6,004 nucleotides of DNA, from positions 1-6,004 of the forward strand of contig JBJSXF010000005.1 in NCBI GenBank assembly GCA_046086225.1, in the 5' to 3' direction. Below are positions 1 through 4,807 of the stretch, in pieces. The translations under genes and the position numbers were made by a program. This DNA comes from JBJSXF01 sp046086225. Its GTDB lineage: Bacteria; Actinomycetota; Acidimicrobiia; IMCC26256; PALSA-610. How positions within the stretch are numbered: position 1 is the stretch's first letter; every line of letters starts with the position of its first letter. The notes under the pieces were generated by a model. That model searched no databases and was not told the origin of the DNA. It saw only the letters and a program-made list of their open reading frames with translations.

Positions 1-572
1 CGCATCACGACGGTGCGGGCCCCCTGCTCGATCGCCCACTCGAGCTCGCCGATCGCCCAGTCGAGGTCGGCGAGGGTGAGGTACGGCGCGGCGAAGATGC
101 GGTCCTGGTAGGCGAAGCCCCAGTCCTCGGCGACCCAGCGGTTGAAGCCGGTGAAGAGGGTGGTGACCGCCTCGCCGTCGTGCTTCAGCAGCTCCTCGTA
201 GAGCATGCCGAGGGTGGGGAAGAGCCAGATCGCCTCGAGGCCGTGCTCGTCGAGCTTGGCGATGCGGGCGTCACGGTTGCGGTACTCGGCCGGGATCGGC
301 TCGCGCTCACGGAGGAAGTCGAACGGCTGGCGCTTGTCGGGGTTGCCCCGGAAGTAGTCGTGCATCGCCCCGGCCTTGGCGATCGGGTCGAAGGTCGGGT
401 TGGTGACCGCGTGGCTCACGACGCCGCCGACGACGTGGTAGCGGCGGCCGTTCATCTCGCACCACTCCACGCACCGCGGCTGCATGGCCGGGGGGACGTG
501 GCGGGTGAAGGCGTCGAGGGCCTCGTAGTAGTGGTTGTCGGCGTCGAACGCGGCGTAGGGGAGCTCGCTCAT
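1..572 (-). CDS. Amidohydrolase-2 family (TIM-barrel) protein, N-terminal part; runs off the left edge
   Basis: The minus-strand frame opens at ATG 572-570 and stays open to base 1, giving the first 190 residues of a protein that in this family is usually about 350-400 residues. The start reads MSELPYAAFDADNHYYE. The D-A-D-N-H segment (residues 10-14) sits at the end of the first barrel strand, where amidohydrolase-2 enzymes carry their first metal ligands, usually D-x-H-x-H. Later landmarks are R-I-A-K-L-D-E-H-G-L-E-A (103-114), typical of the segment before barrel strand 2, and F-N-R-W-V-A-E-D (143-150). The family includes decarboxylases and hydrolases of aromatic or cyclic acids; the substrate cannot be read here. 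The start is supported by a TAGCCT box six bases upstream and by the absence of a Shine-Dalgarno, which fits a leaderless message. It is divergent from the oxygenase operon across 47 bases. Family assignment is fairly firm, function is not. Confidence 0.82.
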   Translation of the reverse strand, partial: MSELPYAAFDADNHYYEALDAFTRHVPPAMQPRCVEWCEMNGRRYHVVGGVVSHAVTNPTFDPIAKAGAMHDYFRGNPDKRQPFDFLREREPIPAEYRNRDARIAKLDEHGLEAIWLFPTLGMLYEELLKHDGEAVTTLFTGFNRWVAEDWGFAYQDRIFAAPYLTLADLDWAIGELEWAIEQGARTVVM

Positions 573-578
573 GGGGTG

Positions 579-584
579 AGGCTA
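579..584 (-). promoter_or_regulatory. Putative -10 box (TAGCCT) of a leaderless promoter for the amidohydrolase gene
   Basis: On the minus strand the sequence reads GGGTAGCCT, then CACCCC, then ATG. The hexamer fits the actinobacterial TANNNT -10 pattern. A start about 7 bases after its last base would fall on the A of the ATG. No Shine-Dalgarno is present. No convincing -35 is visible. Confidence 0.55.
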
Positions 585-607
585 CCCGTCGGGTCGGCCG
601 GACCATC

Positions 608-613
608 TAGCGT
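608..613 (+). promoter_or_regulatory. Putative -10 box (TAGCGT) of a leaderless promoter for the oxygenase-Fae operon
   Basis: The plus strand reads TAGCGT, then GGCGGC, then the GTG start codon at 620, so the first transcribed base would be the G of GTG. No Shine-Dalgarno lies between. The box is separated from the opposing minus-strand TAGCCT (579-584) by only 23 bases, so the -35 region of each promoter would overlap or adjoin the other's -10. No clear -35 match is seen. Confidence 0.5.
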
Positions 614-619
614 GGCGGC

Positions 620-1429
620 GTGCCCGACGCTGTGCTGCCGGACCGTGCGCCGACCGGGTCGCCGCTCGCGGGCGGGCCCGCCGACTGGGTCGATCTCGAC
701 TGGTCGCTCGTGCCCGCGGGGCACGAGGCAATGGCCCACGTCGGGGCGTTCGCGGTGCCCGGCTTCGTGCGGCCCGCGGCGCTCGGCGGGTTCGTGGCCG
801 ACGCCCGTGCCCTCGCCGCGCACGCGTACCGCAGCGGCGGGCTCGGCACCGCGTACCTCGGCCTCCCCGACCCGGCCCTCCCCGCCGACCACCCGCGCCG
901 CTGGCTCGGCACCTACGGCGTCGGCGCGGTGGCCTACGACCGCTTCCCGGCCGACTCGCCGATCCGCCGCCTCTACGAGTGGGACGAGCTGCGGGCGTTC
1001 GTCGCCGCCGTGCTCGGACTCCCCGAGGTGTTCCCCTACGCCGACCCGTTCGGTGCGTTGAACCTCGCGGTGATGGGCGAGGGCGACGAGCTGCAGTGGC
1101 ACTTCGACCAGACCGACTTCGTGGTGTCGCTCGCGCTGCAGCCCGCCGACGAAGGCGGCGACTTCGAGGCCTCGCCCTTCATCCGCACCGAAGACGACGA
1201 GCGCTACGACGCGGTCGGCGCGGTGCTCGCGGGCGGACGCGAGGGGGTGGTGACCATCCCGATGGTGCCGGGCACCCTCCTCGTGTTCGCGGGCCGGTCG
1301 TCGCTGCACCGGGTGGCGCCCATCTCGGGCCCGACCCCCCGCCTCGTCGCCCTGCTCGCCTACGACCACCAGCCCGGCACCACGAGCAGCGACACGCTCA
1401 AGCTCGTTCGCTACGGTCGCCTGCCGTGA
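620..1429 (+). CDS. 2-oxoglutarate/Fe(II)-dependent oxygenase (HxD hydroxylase type)
   Basis: This 269-residue cytosolic protein has the double-stranded beta-helix signature of Fe(II)/2-oxoglutarate oxygenases. The facial triad is H161-F-D163 in the segment LQWHFDQTDF, plus H230 in S-L-H-R-V. R241 (T-P-R-L) is in place to bind the 2-oxoglutarate carboxylate. These enzymes couple oxidative decarboxylation of 2-oxoglutarate to hydroxylation, demethylation or related C-H chemistry. The layout (HxDQTDF, E-G-G-D-F-E, S-E/T-D-D-E-x-Y-D-A, S-L-H-R-V, T-P-R-L, closing R-Y-G-R) recalls, from memory, the group containing BesD/HalD amino-acid halogenases. Those have Gly in place of Asp; this protein keeps Asp163, so oxygenation is the likelier outcome. 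GTG 620 is chosen because it follows a -10 box at leaderless spacing; the first in-frame ATG (codon 38) would cut into what looks like conserved N-terminal sequence. It is the first gene of a coupled operon: its TGA overlaps the GTG of the Fae homolog. The substrate is unknown. Confidence 0.85.
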   Translation: MPDAVLPDRAPTGSPLAGGPADWVDLDWSLVPAGHEAMAHVGAFAVPGFVRPAALGGFVADARALAAHAYRSGGLGTAYLGLPDPALPADHPRRWLGTYGVGAVAYDRFPADSPIRRLYEWDELRAFVAAVLGLPEVFPYADPFGALNLAVMGEGDELQWHFDQTDFVVSLALQPADEGGDFEASPFIRTEDDERYDAVGAVLAGGREGVVTIPMVPGTLLVFAGRSSLHRVAPISGPTPRLVALLAYDHQPGTTSSDTLKLVRYGRLP

Positions 1430-1941
1430 GCGCCGGCGGGAGCGACGTGCAGGTGGGGGAGGGCTTCGCCGGCTCCGGCCCCGACGCCGCGCACGTCAAC
1501 ACGGTGCTCGGCCCGAAGGACGGTCCGGTGGGCACCGCCTGGGCGACTGCGCTCGCCACGCCGCGCGCCGGACACGTGCCCTTCGTCGCGGTGCTGCGCC
1601 CGAACCTGCCGGTGAAGCCGATGACGCTCTTCGTCAACAAGTCGGCGATCGACGACGCCGACTCGACCCACGCCCGCCTCACCTGGGGTGCGGCCCAGGC
1701 CGGCGTCGCGGCCGGGGTCGTCGATGCTGTGCGCGACGGCGTGATCCCCGCCGACGCCACCGAGACGCTGTTGCTCATCACCGCGGTGTGGGTCGATCCC
1801 GCCGCCAAGGAGGAGGAGACCGTGTACGAGAACAACCGCGAGGCCACCCGGGCCGCGCTCGCCGCCGGGGCCACTGGTCGCCCGACGGCCGCCGATGTGC
1901 TCGCCGCGGGTGAGCCCGCCAACCCCTTCTTCCGGTCATGA
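1426..1941 (+). CDS. Formaldehyde-activating enzyme (Fae) homolog
   Basis: This 171-residue protein aligns along its whole length with Fae, the enzyme that condenses formaldehyde with tetrahydromethanopterin to methylene-H4MPT in methylotrophs (about 170 residues; comparison from memory). Matching blocks are V-Q-V-G-E (8-12), the A-H-V segment with the presumed catalytic His23, L-G-P (28-30), R-P-N-L-P-V-K-P (58-65), T-L-F-V-N-K (67-72), G-A-A-Q-A-G-V-A (88-95), D-G-V-I-P-A-D (104-110) and the C-terminal Y-x-N-N-x-E-A-T (134-141). Methylotroph Fae has H-I-D at the catalytic segment; here it is H-V-N (N25). The GTG start overlaps the oxygenase stop as GTGA, and its own TGA overlaps the next start as ATGA, so translation is probably coupled. 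Most actinobacteria are not known to use H4MPT, so the cofactor may differ: a folate, another pterin, or no pterin in a sensing or scavenging role. Family membership is near certain; the exact reaction is inferred. Confidence 0.9.
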   Translation: MSAGGSDVQVGEGFAGSGPDAAHVNTVLGPKDGPVGTAWATALATPRAGHVPFVAVLRPNLPVKPMTLFVNKSAIDDADSTHARLTWGAAQAGVAAGVVDAVRDGVIPADATETLLLITAVWVDPAAKEEETVYENNREATRAALAAGATGRPTAADVLAAGEPANPFFRS

Positions 1942-2657
1942 CCCCCGAGCAGGCCGCGCACGACACCCGGAGAGCGGTCGGCCTCGGCGGTCGCTTCATG
2001 ACCGACGGCGCCACCTATGCCCGCGGCGCCGAACTCGGGTTCGAGGGGCTCGACTTCTACGTGGCCGGGCGCGGTGGCGTGCTCGGCGACGTGTCCGCCG
2101 ATGTGGTGACCGCCGCCCTCGTGTTCTGGTCACCGACGACCATCGCCGAGGCGTGGGCCCGCTCGGCCCCGGTGGCGAGCCGGGCGACGGCTGCCGCCGA
2201 GTTCGCGGCGTGCGCGCACGCGTGGGGTCGGGCCCACCTCCCCGAAGGCGACGCGACGGCCCGGGCCGCCGAGCTGCTCGGGCCGATCGTGGCCGGCGCA
2301 TCGGTCGCGGCGGCCCCGCTGTTCGCGGGCTGGCGGGCCCTCCCCGAACCCGCCGACCCCCGCGCCCTGCTCATCCACCGCCTCAACGCGATCCGGGAGC
2401 TGCGCGGGGCGCTGCACGCGGCGGCGATCCTCACCGTCGGCCTCGCCCCGGTGGAGGCGATCTCGGTCGGCTCGCCCGGGATGCTCGCCATCTACGGCCA
2501 CGAGGCCCCGGCCCACGACGCCGAGCCGCTGCGCGAGCGGTGGAACCTGGCCGAGGCCCGCACCGACCGCATGACCGGACGCGCCTACGGTGCGATCGGG
2601 GTCGATGAGCGGGCCGAGCTCGTCGAGGTGCTCGCCGAGGTGACCACCGGGCTGTAG
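1938..2657 (+). CDS. SCO6745-like (SalK-type) uncharacterised actinobacterial protein
   Basis: This 239-residue, Ala-rich and mostly helical protein has no signal peptide or membrane segment. Landmarks are Y-A-R-G-A-E-L-G-F-E-G-L-D-F-Y (27-41) followed by A-G-R-G-G-V-L-G-D-V (43-52), then A-C-A-H-A-W-G-R-A-H (91-100), L-F-A-G-W-R-A-L-P (128-136) and the helix R-E-L-R-G-A-L-H (153-160) with a conserved-looking His. From memory these match the widespread actinobacterial family annotated SCO6745 or SalK-like, sometimes labelled helix-turn-helix. I see no clear DNA-binding motif. The conserved Arg/Gly/Asp and His positions would also fit a small-molecule pocket. ATG 1938 overlaps the Fae stop (ATGA), so it is the third coupled gene of the oxygenase-Fae operon and plausibly acts on the same metabolite or responds to it. 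Function unknown. Confidence 0.75.
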   Translation: MTPEQAAHDTRRAVGLGGRFMTDGATYARGAELGFEGLDFYVAGRGGVLGDVSADVVTAALVFWSPTTIAEAWARSAPVASRATAAAEFAACAHAWGRAHLPEGDATARAAELLGPIVAGASVAAAPLFAGWRALPEPADPRALLIHRLNAIRELRGALHAAAILTVGLAPVEAISVGSPGMLAIYGHEAPAHDAEPLRERWNLAEARTDRMTGRAYGAIGVDERAELVEVLAEVTTGL

Positions 2658-2668
2658 CCGGAGCCGGG

Positions 2669-2674
2669 TAGCCT
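2669..2674 (+). promoter_or_regulatory. Putative -10 box (TAGCCT) of a leaderless promoter for tatA
   Basis: The 24-base gap before tatA contains GGGTAGCCT followed by seven bases and the ATG at 2682, so transcription would start at or one base from the start codon. There is no Shine-Dalgarno. The box is the same hexamer seen upstream of the amidohydrolase gene. tatA may therefore be transcribed on its own as well as by read-through from the Fae operon. Confidence 0.5.
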
Positions 2675-2681
2675 CCGACGC

Positions 2682-2852
2682 ATGGGACCGGAGTGGCTCA
2701 TCCCGCTCGTCATCATCGTCGTGCTCTTCGGCGGCGCCCAGATCCCCAAGCTCGCCCGGAGCCTCGGCTCCGCCCAGCGCGAGTTCAAGAAGGGGATCGC
2801 CGAGGGCGAAGCCACCGACGGCGAGAAGGACGACGGCAAGAAGAAGGGCTAG
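2682..2852 (+). CDS. tatA: Sec-independent (Tat) translocase subunit TatA
   Basis: A 56-residue protein with the full TatA architecture. A short N-terminal membrane helix (about residues 4-16, L-I-P-L-V-I-I-V-V-L-F) is followed by the conserved F16-G17 hinge. Next comes the amphipathic helix with I-P-K-L-A-R-S-L-G (21-29) and R-E-F-K-K-G (33-38), then a charged soluble tail ending K-K-K-G. TatA oligomerises in the cytoplasmic membrane to let folded twin-arginine proteins across, with TatC and sometimes TatB. At 56 residues it is at the short end of the family. A stand-alone tatA away from tatC is common in actinobacteria; no tatC is seen here. The start follows a leaderless-type -10 box. Its TAG stop shares a CTAG with the stop of the convergent VOC gene. 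Confidence 0.9.
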   Translation: MGPEWLIPLVIIVVLFGGAQIPKLARSLGSAQREFKKGIAEGEATDGEKDDGKKKG

Positions 2853-3280
2853 TCGCCCGACCGGGAGACCCGGGCCACGAGGTCACCGACCTCCTGCCCG
2901 AAGGCGACCTCGAGGTTGTGGCCGTCGGGATCGGCGACGATCGCCCAGTAGCCGACCGGTGGACCGTCGTCGTGCGGGCCGGTCACCGCGCGGCCTTCGG
3001 CCCGGGCCGCGGCGCACAGCGCGTCCACCTCGGCCCGTGAGCCGACCGCCCGTCCGATGTGCGAGAGGTCTCCCGTGAGGGGGTGATCGACGCGATCGGT
3101 CTCGATCAGTACGAGCACGAACGCCCGGGTGAGATCACCCACCCAGGCGACCCGACCCGCCCCCTGCTCCCCTCGCTGGTGCACGACCCGCATCGCGGCG
3201 TAGCGCTCGTAGAACACGACGGCGGTGTCCAGGTCGGTGACCGGGAGTGCCACATGGGTGACTCCGACGTCGGTCGGCAC
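2849..3280 (-). CDS. VOC superfamily (glyoxalase/dioxygenase fold) protein
   Basis: A 143-residue single-domain vicinal-oxygen-chelate protein, likely cytosolic. It begins V-T-H-V-A-L-P-V-T-D-L-D-T-A, the classic first strand and helix of the fold. The four expected metal ligands are present at the usual places: H9, E60 (L-V-L-I-E), H74 (L-S-H-I-G) and E124 in D-P-D-G-H-N-L-E-V (117-125). A divalent-metal enzyme of the glyoxalase, dioxygenase or resistance-protein type is therefore likely; the substrate cannot be read. The same frame stays open upstream to an ATG at 3574, but the added 98 residues are low-complexity and lie antisense to the well-conserved tig gene. GTG 3280 starts exactly before the fold and sits seven bases after a TAGCGT box. 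The stop overlaps the tatA stop by four bases; the gene is divergent from tig. Confidence 0.87.
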   Translation of the reverse strand: MPTDVGVTHVALPVTDLDTAVVFYERYAAMRVVHQRGEQGAGRVAWVGDLTRAFVLVLIETDRVDHPLTGDLSHIGRAVGSRAEVDALCAAARAEGRAVTGPHDDGPPVGYWAIVADPDGHNLEVAFGQEVGDLVARVSRSGD

Positions 3281-3287
3281 GGGTCCG

Positions 3288-3293
3288 ACGCTA
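3288..3293 (-). promoter_or_regulatory. Putative -10 box (TAGCGT) of a leaderless promoter for the VOC gene
   Basis: On the minus strand GGTAGCGT is followed by CGGACCC and the GTG start at 3280. This is the same hexamer and nearly the same spacing as at the oxygenase operon. It lies 14 bases from the opposing tig -10 box, so the two promoters interlock. Confidence 0.5.
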
Positions 3294-3307
3294 CCGGGGA
3301 CGTCACC

Positions 3308-3313
3308 TACACT
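3308..3313 (+). promoter_or_regulatory. Putative -10 box (TACACT) for tig-clpP-clpX, near-leaderless
   Basis: TACACT fits TANNNT and lies ten bases before the tig ATG at 3324. A normal start 6-7 bases past the box gives a leader of only about 3-5 bases. No Shine-Dalgarno is visible before tig. It faces away from the VOC promoter, with 14 bases between the two hexamers. Confidence 0.5.
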
Positions 3314-3323
3314 CGCCCGTCCT

Positions 3324-4802
3324 ATGCGCAGCACGGTCGAGTCGCTCCCGCCCGAGGTCCGGGACTCCGAGGCGGGCACCGCCGATCCCGACGACGGCAG
3401 CTCGGCTGCCGACGGCACCGTCGCGGTCGCCGGCGGTCCGGCCCACCGGGTCCGCCTCACCGTCTCGGTGTCCGCCGACGAACTCGAAACGGCGATCGAC
3501 GCCGCCTTCAAGAAGCTCGCCCGCGAGGTGCGCATCCCCGGCTTCCGGCCGGGCAAGGCCCCCCGTCCGGTCATCGAGCGCCACCTCGGAGCCGAGGAGG
3601 CGCGCCGGGCCGCCCGGGCCCAAGCGCTCGAGGATGCACTGCCCCAGTACTACGTCGACGCCGTCGAGGAGCACGCGGTCGAGCCGATCGCCCCGCCCGA
3701 CATCGAGATCACGGGCGGCGAGTCCGAGGGCGACCTCGAGTTCGCCGCAGTCGTCGAGGTGCGGCCCGCAGTGCGACTCACCGGACACGACTCGCTGCGG
3801 GTCGAGCTGCCCTACCGGCCCGTCACCGACGCCGACGTCGACGCCCAGATCGATGCGCTGCGCGACCGCTACGCCGGCCTCGAGGATTCCGAGCACCCGC
3901 TCGTCGACGAGGCCTACGCCACGATCGACATCACCGGCGAGGTCGGCGGCGAGGCCGTCCCCGGCCTGACCGCATCCGACTTCCTCTACCGGGTCGGCTC
4001 GGCGATGCTCGTGCCCGAGCTCGACGAGCAGCTCCGCGGCACCACCCCCGGGGCGATCCTCGAGTTCGCGGTCGAGCTGCCCGAGCGCTTCGGCGAGCTG
4101 GCCGGGGAGACCGCCACCTTCCGGGTCGTCGTGAAGAGCGCCCAGACCAAGGTGCTGCCCGCGCTCGACGACGCCTTCGTGGCCGACGCGAGCGAGTGCG
4201 AGACCGTCGACGAGCTGCGCGCCCAGCTGCGCACCCGGCTCGACACCGTCCAGCGCATCCAGGCCCAGATGGCACTGCGCGACCGCGTGCTCGAGGTCGC
4301 CGCCGATCTCGTGCCGGTCGAGCCGCCCGCCACCCTCGTGGTGAGCGAGACGCGCCGCCGCATCGAGGACCTCGCCCACCGACTGAGCCACCAGGGTGCG
4401 AGCGTCGAGGAGTACCTCGCCGCCACCGGGCAGGAGCCCGGAGCCTTCGTCGCCGAGGTGCAGGACACCGCGGTGCGGGCCGTGCTCGCCGACCTGGCCC
4501 TGCGCGCCGTCGTCGCCCAGGAGGAGATCTCGGTGAGCGACGATGAGCTCACCGCCGAGATCGAGCGGGTCGCCGAGCGCACCGGTCGCAAGGCGGCCAA
4601 AGTGCGGCGCGATCTCGAACGGGGCGGCGCGATCGAGGCGGTACGCTCCGAGATCGCCCGGGGCAAGGCGCTCGAGTTCCTCGTCGACCACGCGGTGGTC
4701 GTCGACGAGGAGGGGAATCCCGTCGACCTCACCCTTCCCGAAGCCGAGCCCACCGCCCCCGATCCCGAAACGAACGACGACACCCCGCCGGACGAGGAGT
4801 GA
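3324..4802 (+). CDS. tig: Trigger factor, ribosome-associated chaperone
   Basis: A 492-residue trigger factor that binds the ribosome exit site and shields nascent chains. The ribosome-binding domain holds the signature G-F-R-P-G-K-A-P (73-80) within R-I-P-G-F-R-P-G-K. The FKBP-like domain spans about 165-255, followed by L-A-G-E-T-A-T-F-R-V-V-V (259-270) and the L-P-A-L-D-D-A-F-V (278-286) entry to the C-terminal helical arms. The protein ends in an acidic, Pro-rich tail (about 473-492). ATG 3324 is chosen because the longer open frame from 3225 runs antisense through the VOC start, and because 3324 directly follows a -10 box. About 30 residues of acidic, Gly/Ala-rich sequence (roughly 10-35) precede the conserved first strands, and no in-frame start exists nearer the domain. 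In the FKBP pocket the usual I-P-G-F is V-P-E-L, so prolyl isomerase activity may be weak. clpP follows after five bases; these are one operon. Confidence 0.95.
   Translation: MRSTVESLPPEVRDSEAGTADPDDGSSAADGTVAVAGGPAHRVRLTVSVSADELETAIDAAFKKLAREVRIPGFRPGKAPRPVIERHLGAEEARRAARAQALEDALPQYYVDAVEEHAVEPIAPPDIEITGGESEGDLEFAAVVEVRPAVRLTGHDSLRVELPYRPVTDADVDAQIDALRDRYAGLEDSEHPLVDEAYATIDITGEVGGEAVPGLTASDFLYRVGSAMLVPELDEQLRGTTPGAILEFAVELPERFGELAGETATFRVVVKSAQTKVLPALDDAFVADASECETVDELRAQLRTRLDTVQRIQAQMALRDRVLEVAADLVPVEPPATLVVSETRRRIEDLAHRLSHQGASVEEYLAATGQEPGAFVAEVQDTAVRAVLADLALRAVVAQEEISVSDDELTAEIERVAERTGRKAAKVRRDLERGGAIEAVRSEIARGKALEFLVDHAVVVDEEGNPVDLTLPEAEPTAPDPETNDDTPPDEE
4795..4799 (+). promoter_or_regulatory. 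Ribosome binding site (AGGAG) for clpP
   Basis: AGGAG lies in the last codons of tig (Glu-Glu-stop) and is eight bases before ATG 4808. This spacing decides the clpP start in favour of ATG 4808 over the GTG at 4799 that overlaps the tig stop, and over the ATG at 4814. Confidence 0.7.
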
Positions 4803-4807
4803 ACCCC

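Noticed and set aside
307..606. A 99-residue minus-strand frame overlapping the amidohydrolase start
   Set aside because: Out of frame with the amidohydrolase, Arg/Pro-rich, and would start upstream of the -10 box.
180..1061. A plus-strand frame through the amidohydrolase and into the oxygenase gene
   Set aside because: It crosses two real genes and the divergent promoter region, and its second half is Arg/Pro/Ser-rich shadow sequence.
2855..2875. Possible hairpin (GCCCG / CGGGC, or CCGGG-AGA-CCCGG) after tatA as a terminator
   Set aside because: Stems of about five base pairs, no T-tract, and inside the VOC coding sequence; repeats this short are expected at this GC content.
3225..3323. 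Upstream extension of trigger factor by 33 codons
   Set aside because: It would run antisense through the VOC start and both -10 boxes; residues have no trigger-factor similarity.
3281..3574. N-terminal 98-residue extension of the VOC protein from an ATG at 3574
   Set aside because: Low-complexity sequence antisense to tig; the VOC fold begins right after GTG 3280, which has its own -10 box.
3059..4546. A 495-residue plus-strand frame overlapping the VOC gene and tig
   Set aside because: Arg/Gly-rich shadow of tig in another frame with no recognisable domain.
3303..4691. A 462-residue minus-strand frame opposite tig
   Set aside because: Antisense shadow of tig; no family resemblance.
4799..4807. 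GTG at 4799 as the clpP start (GTGA overlap with the tig stop)
   Set aside because: The AGGAG at 4795-4799 is correctly spaced for ATG 4808 and would overlap the GTG; not fully excluded.
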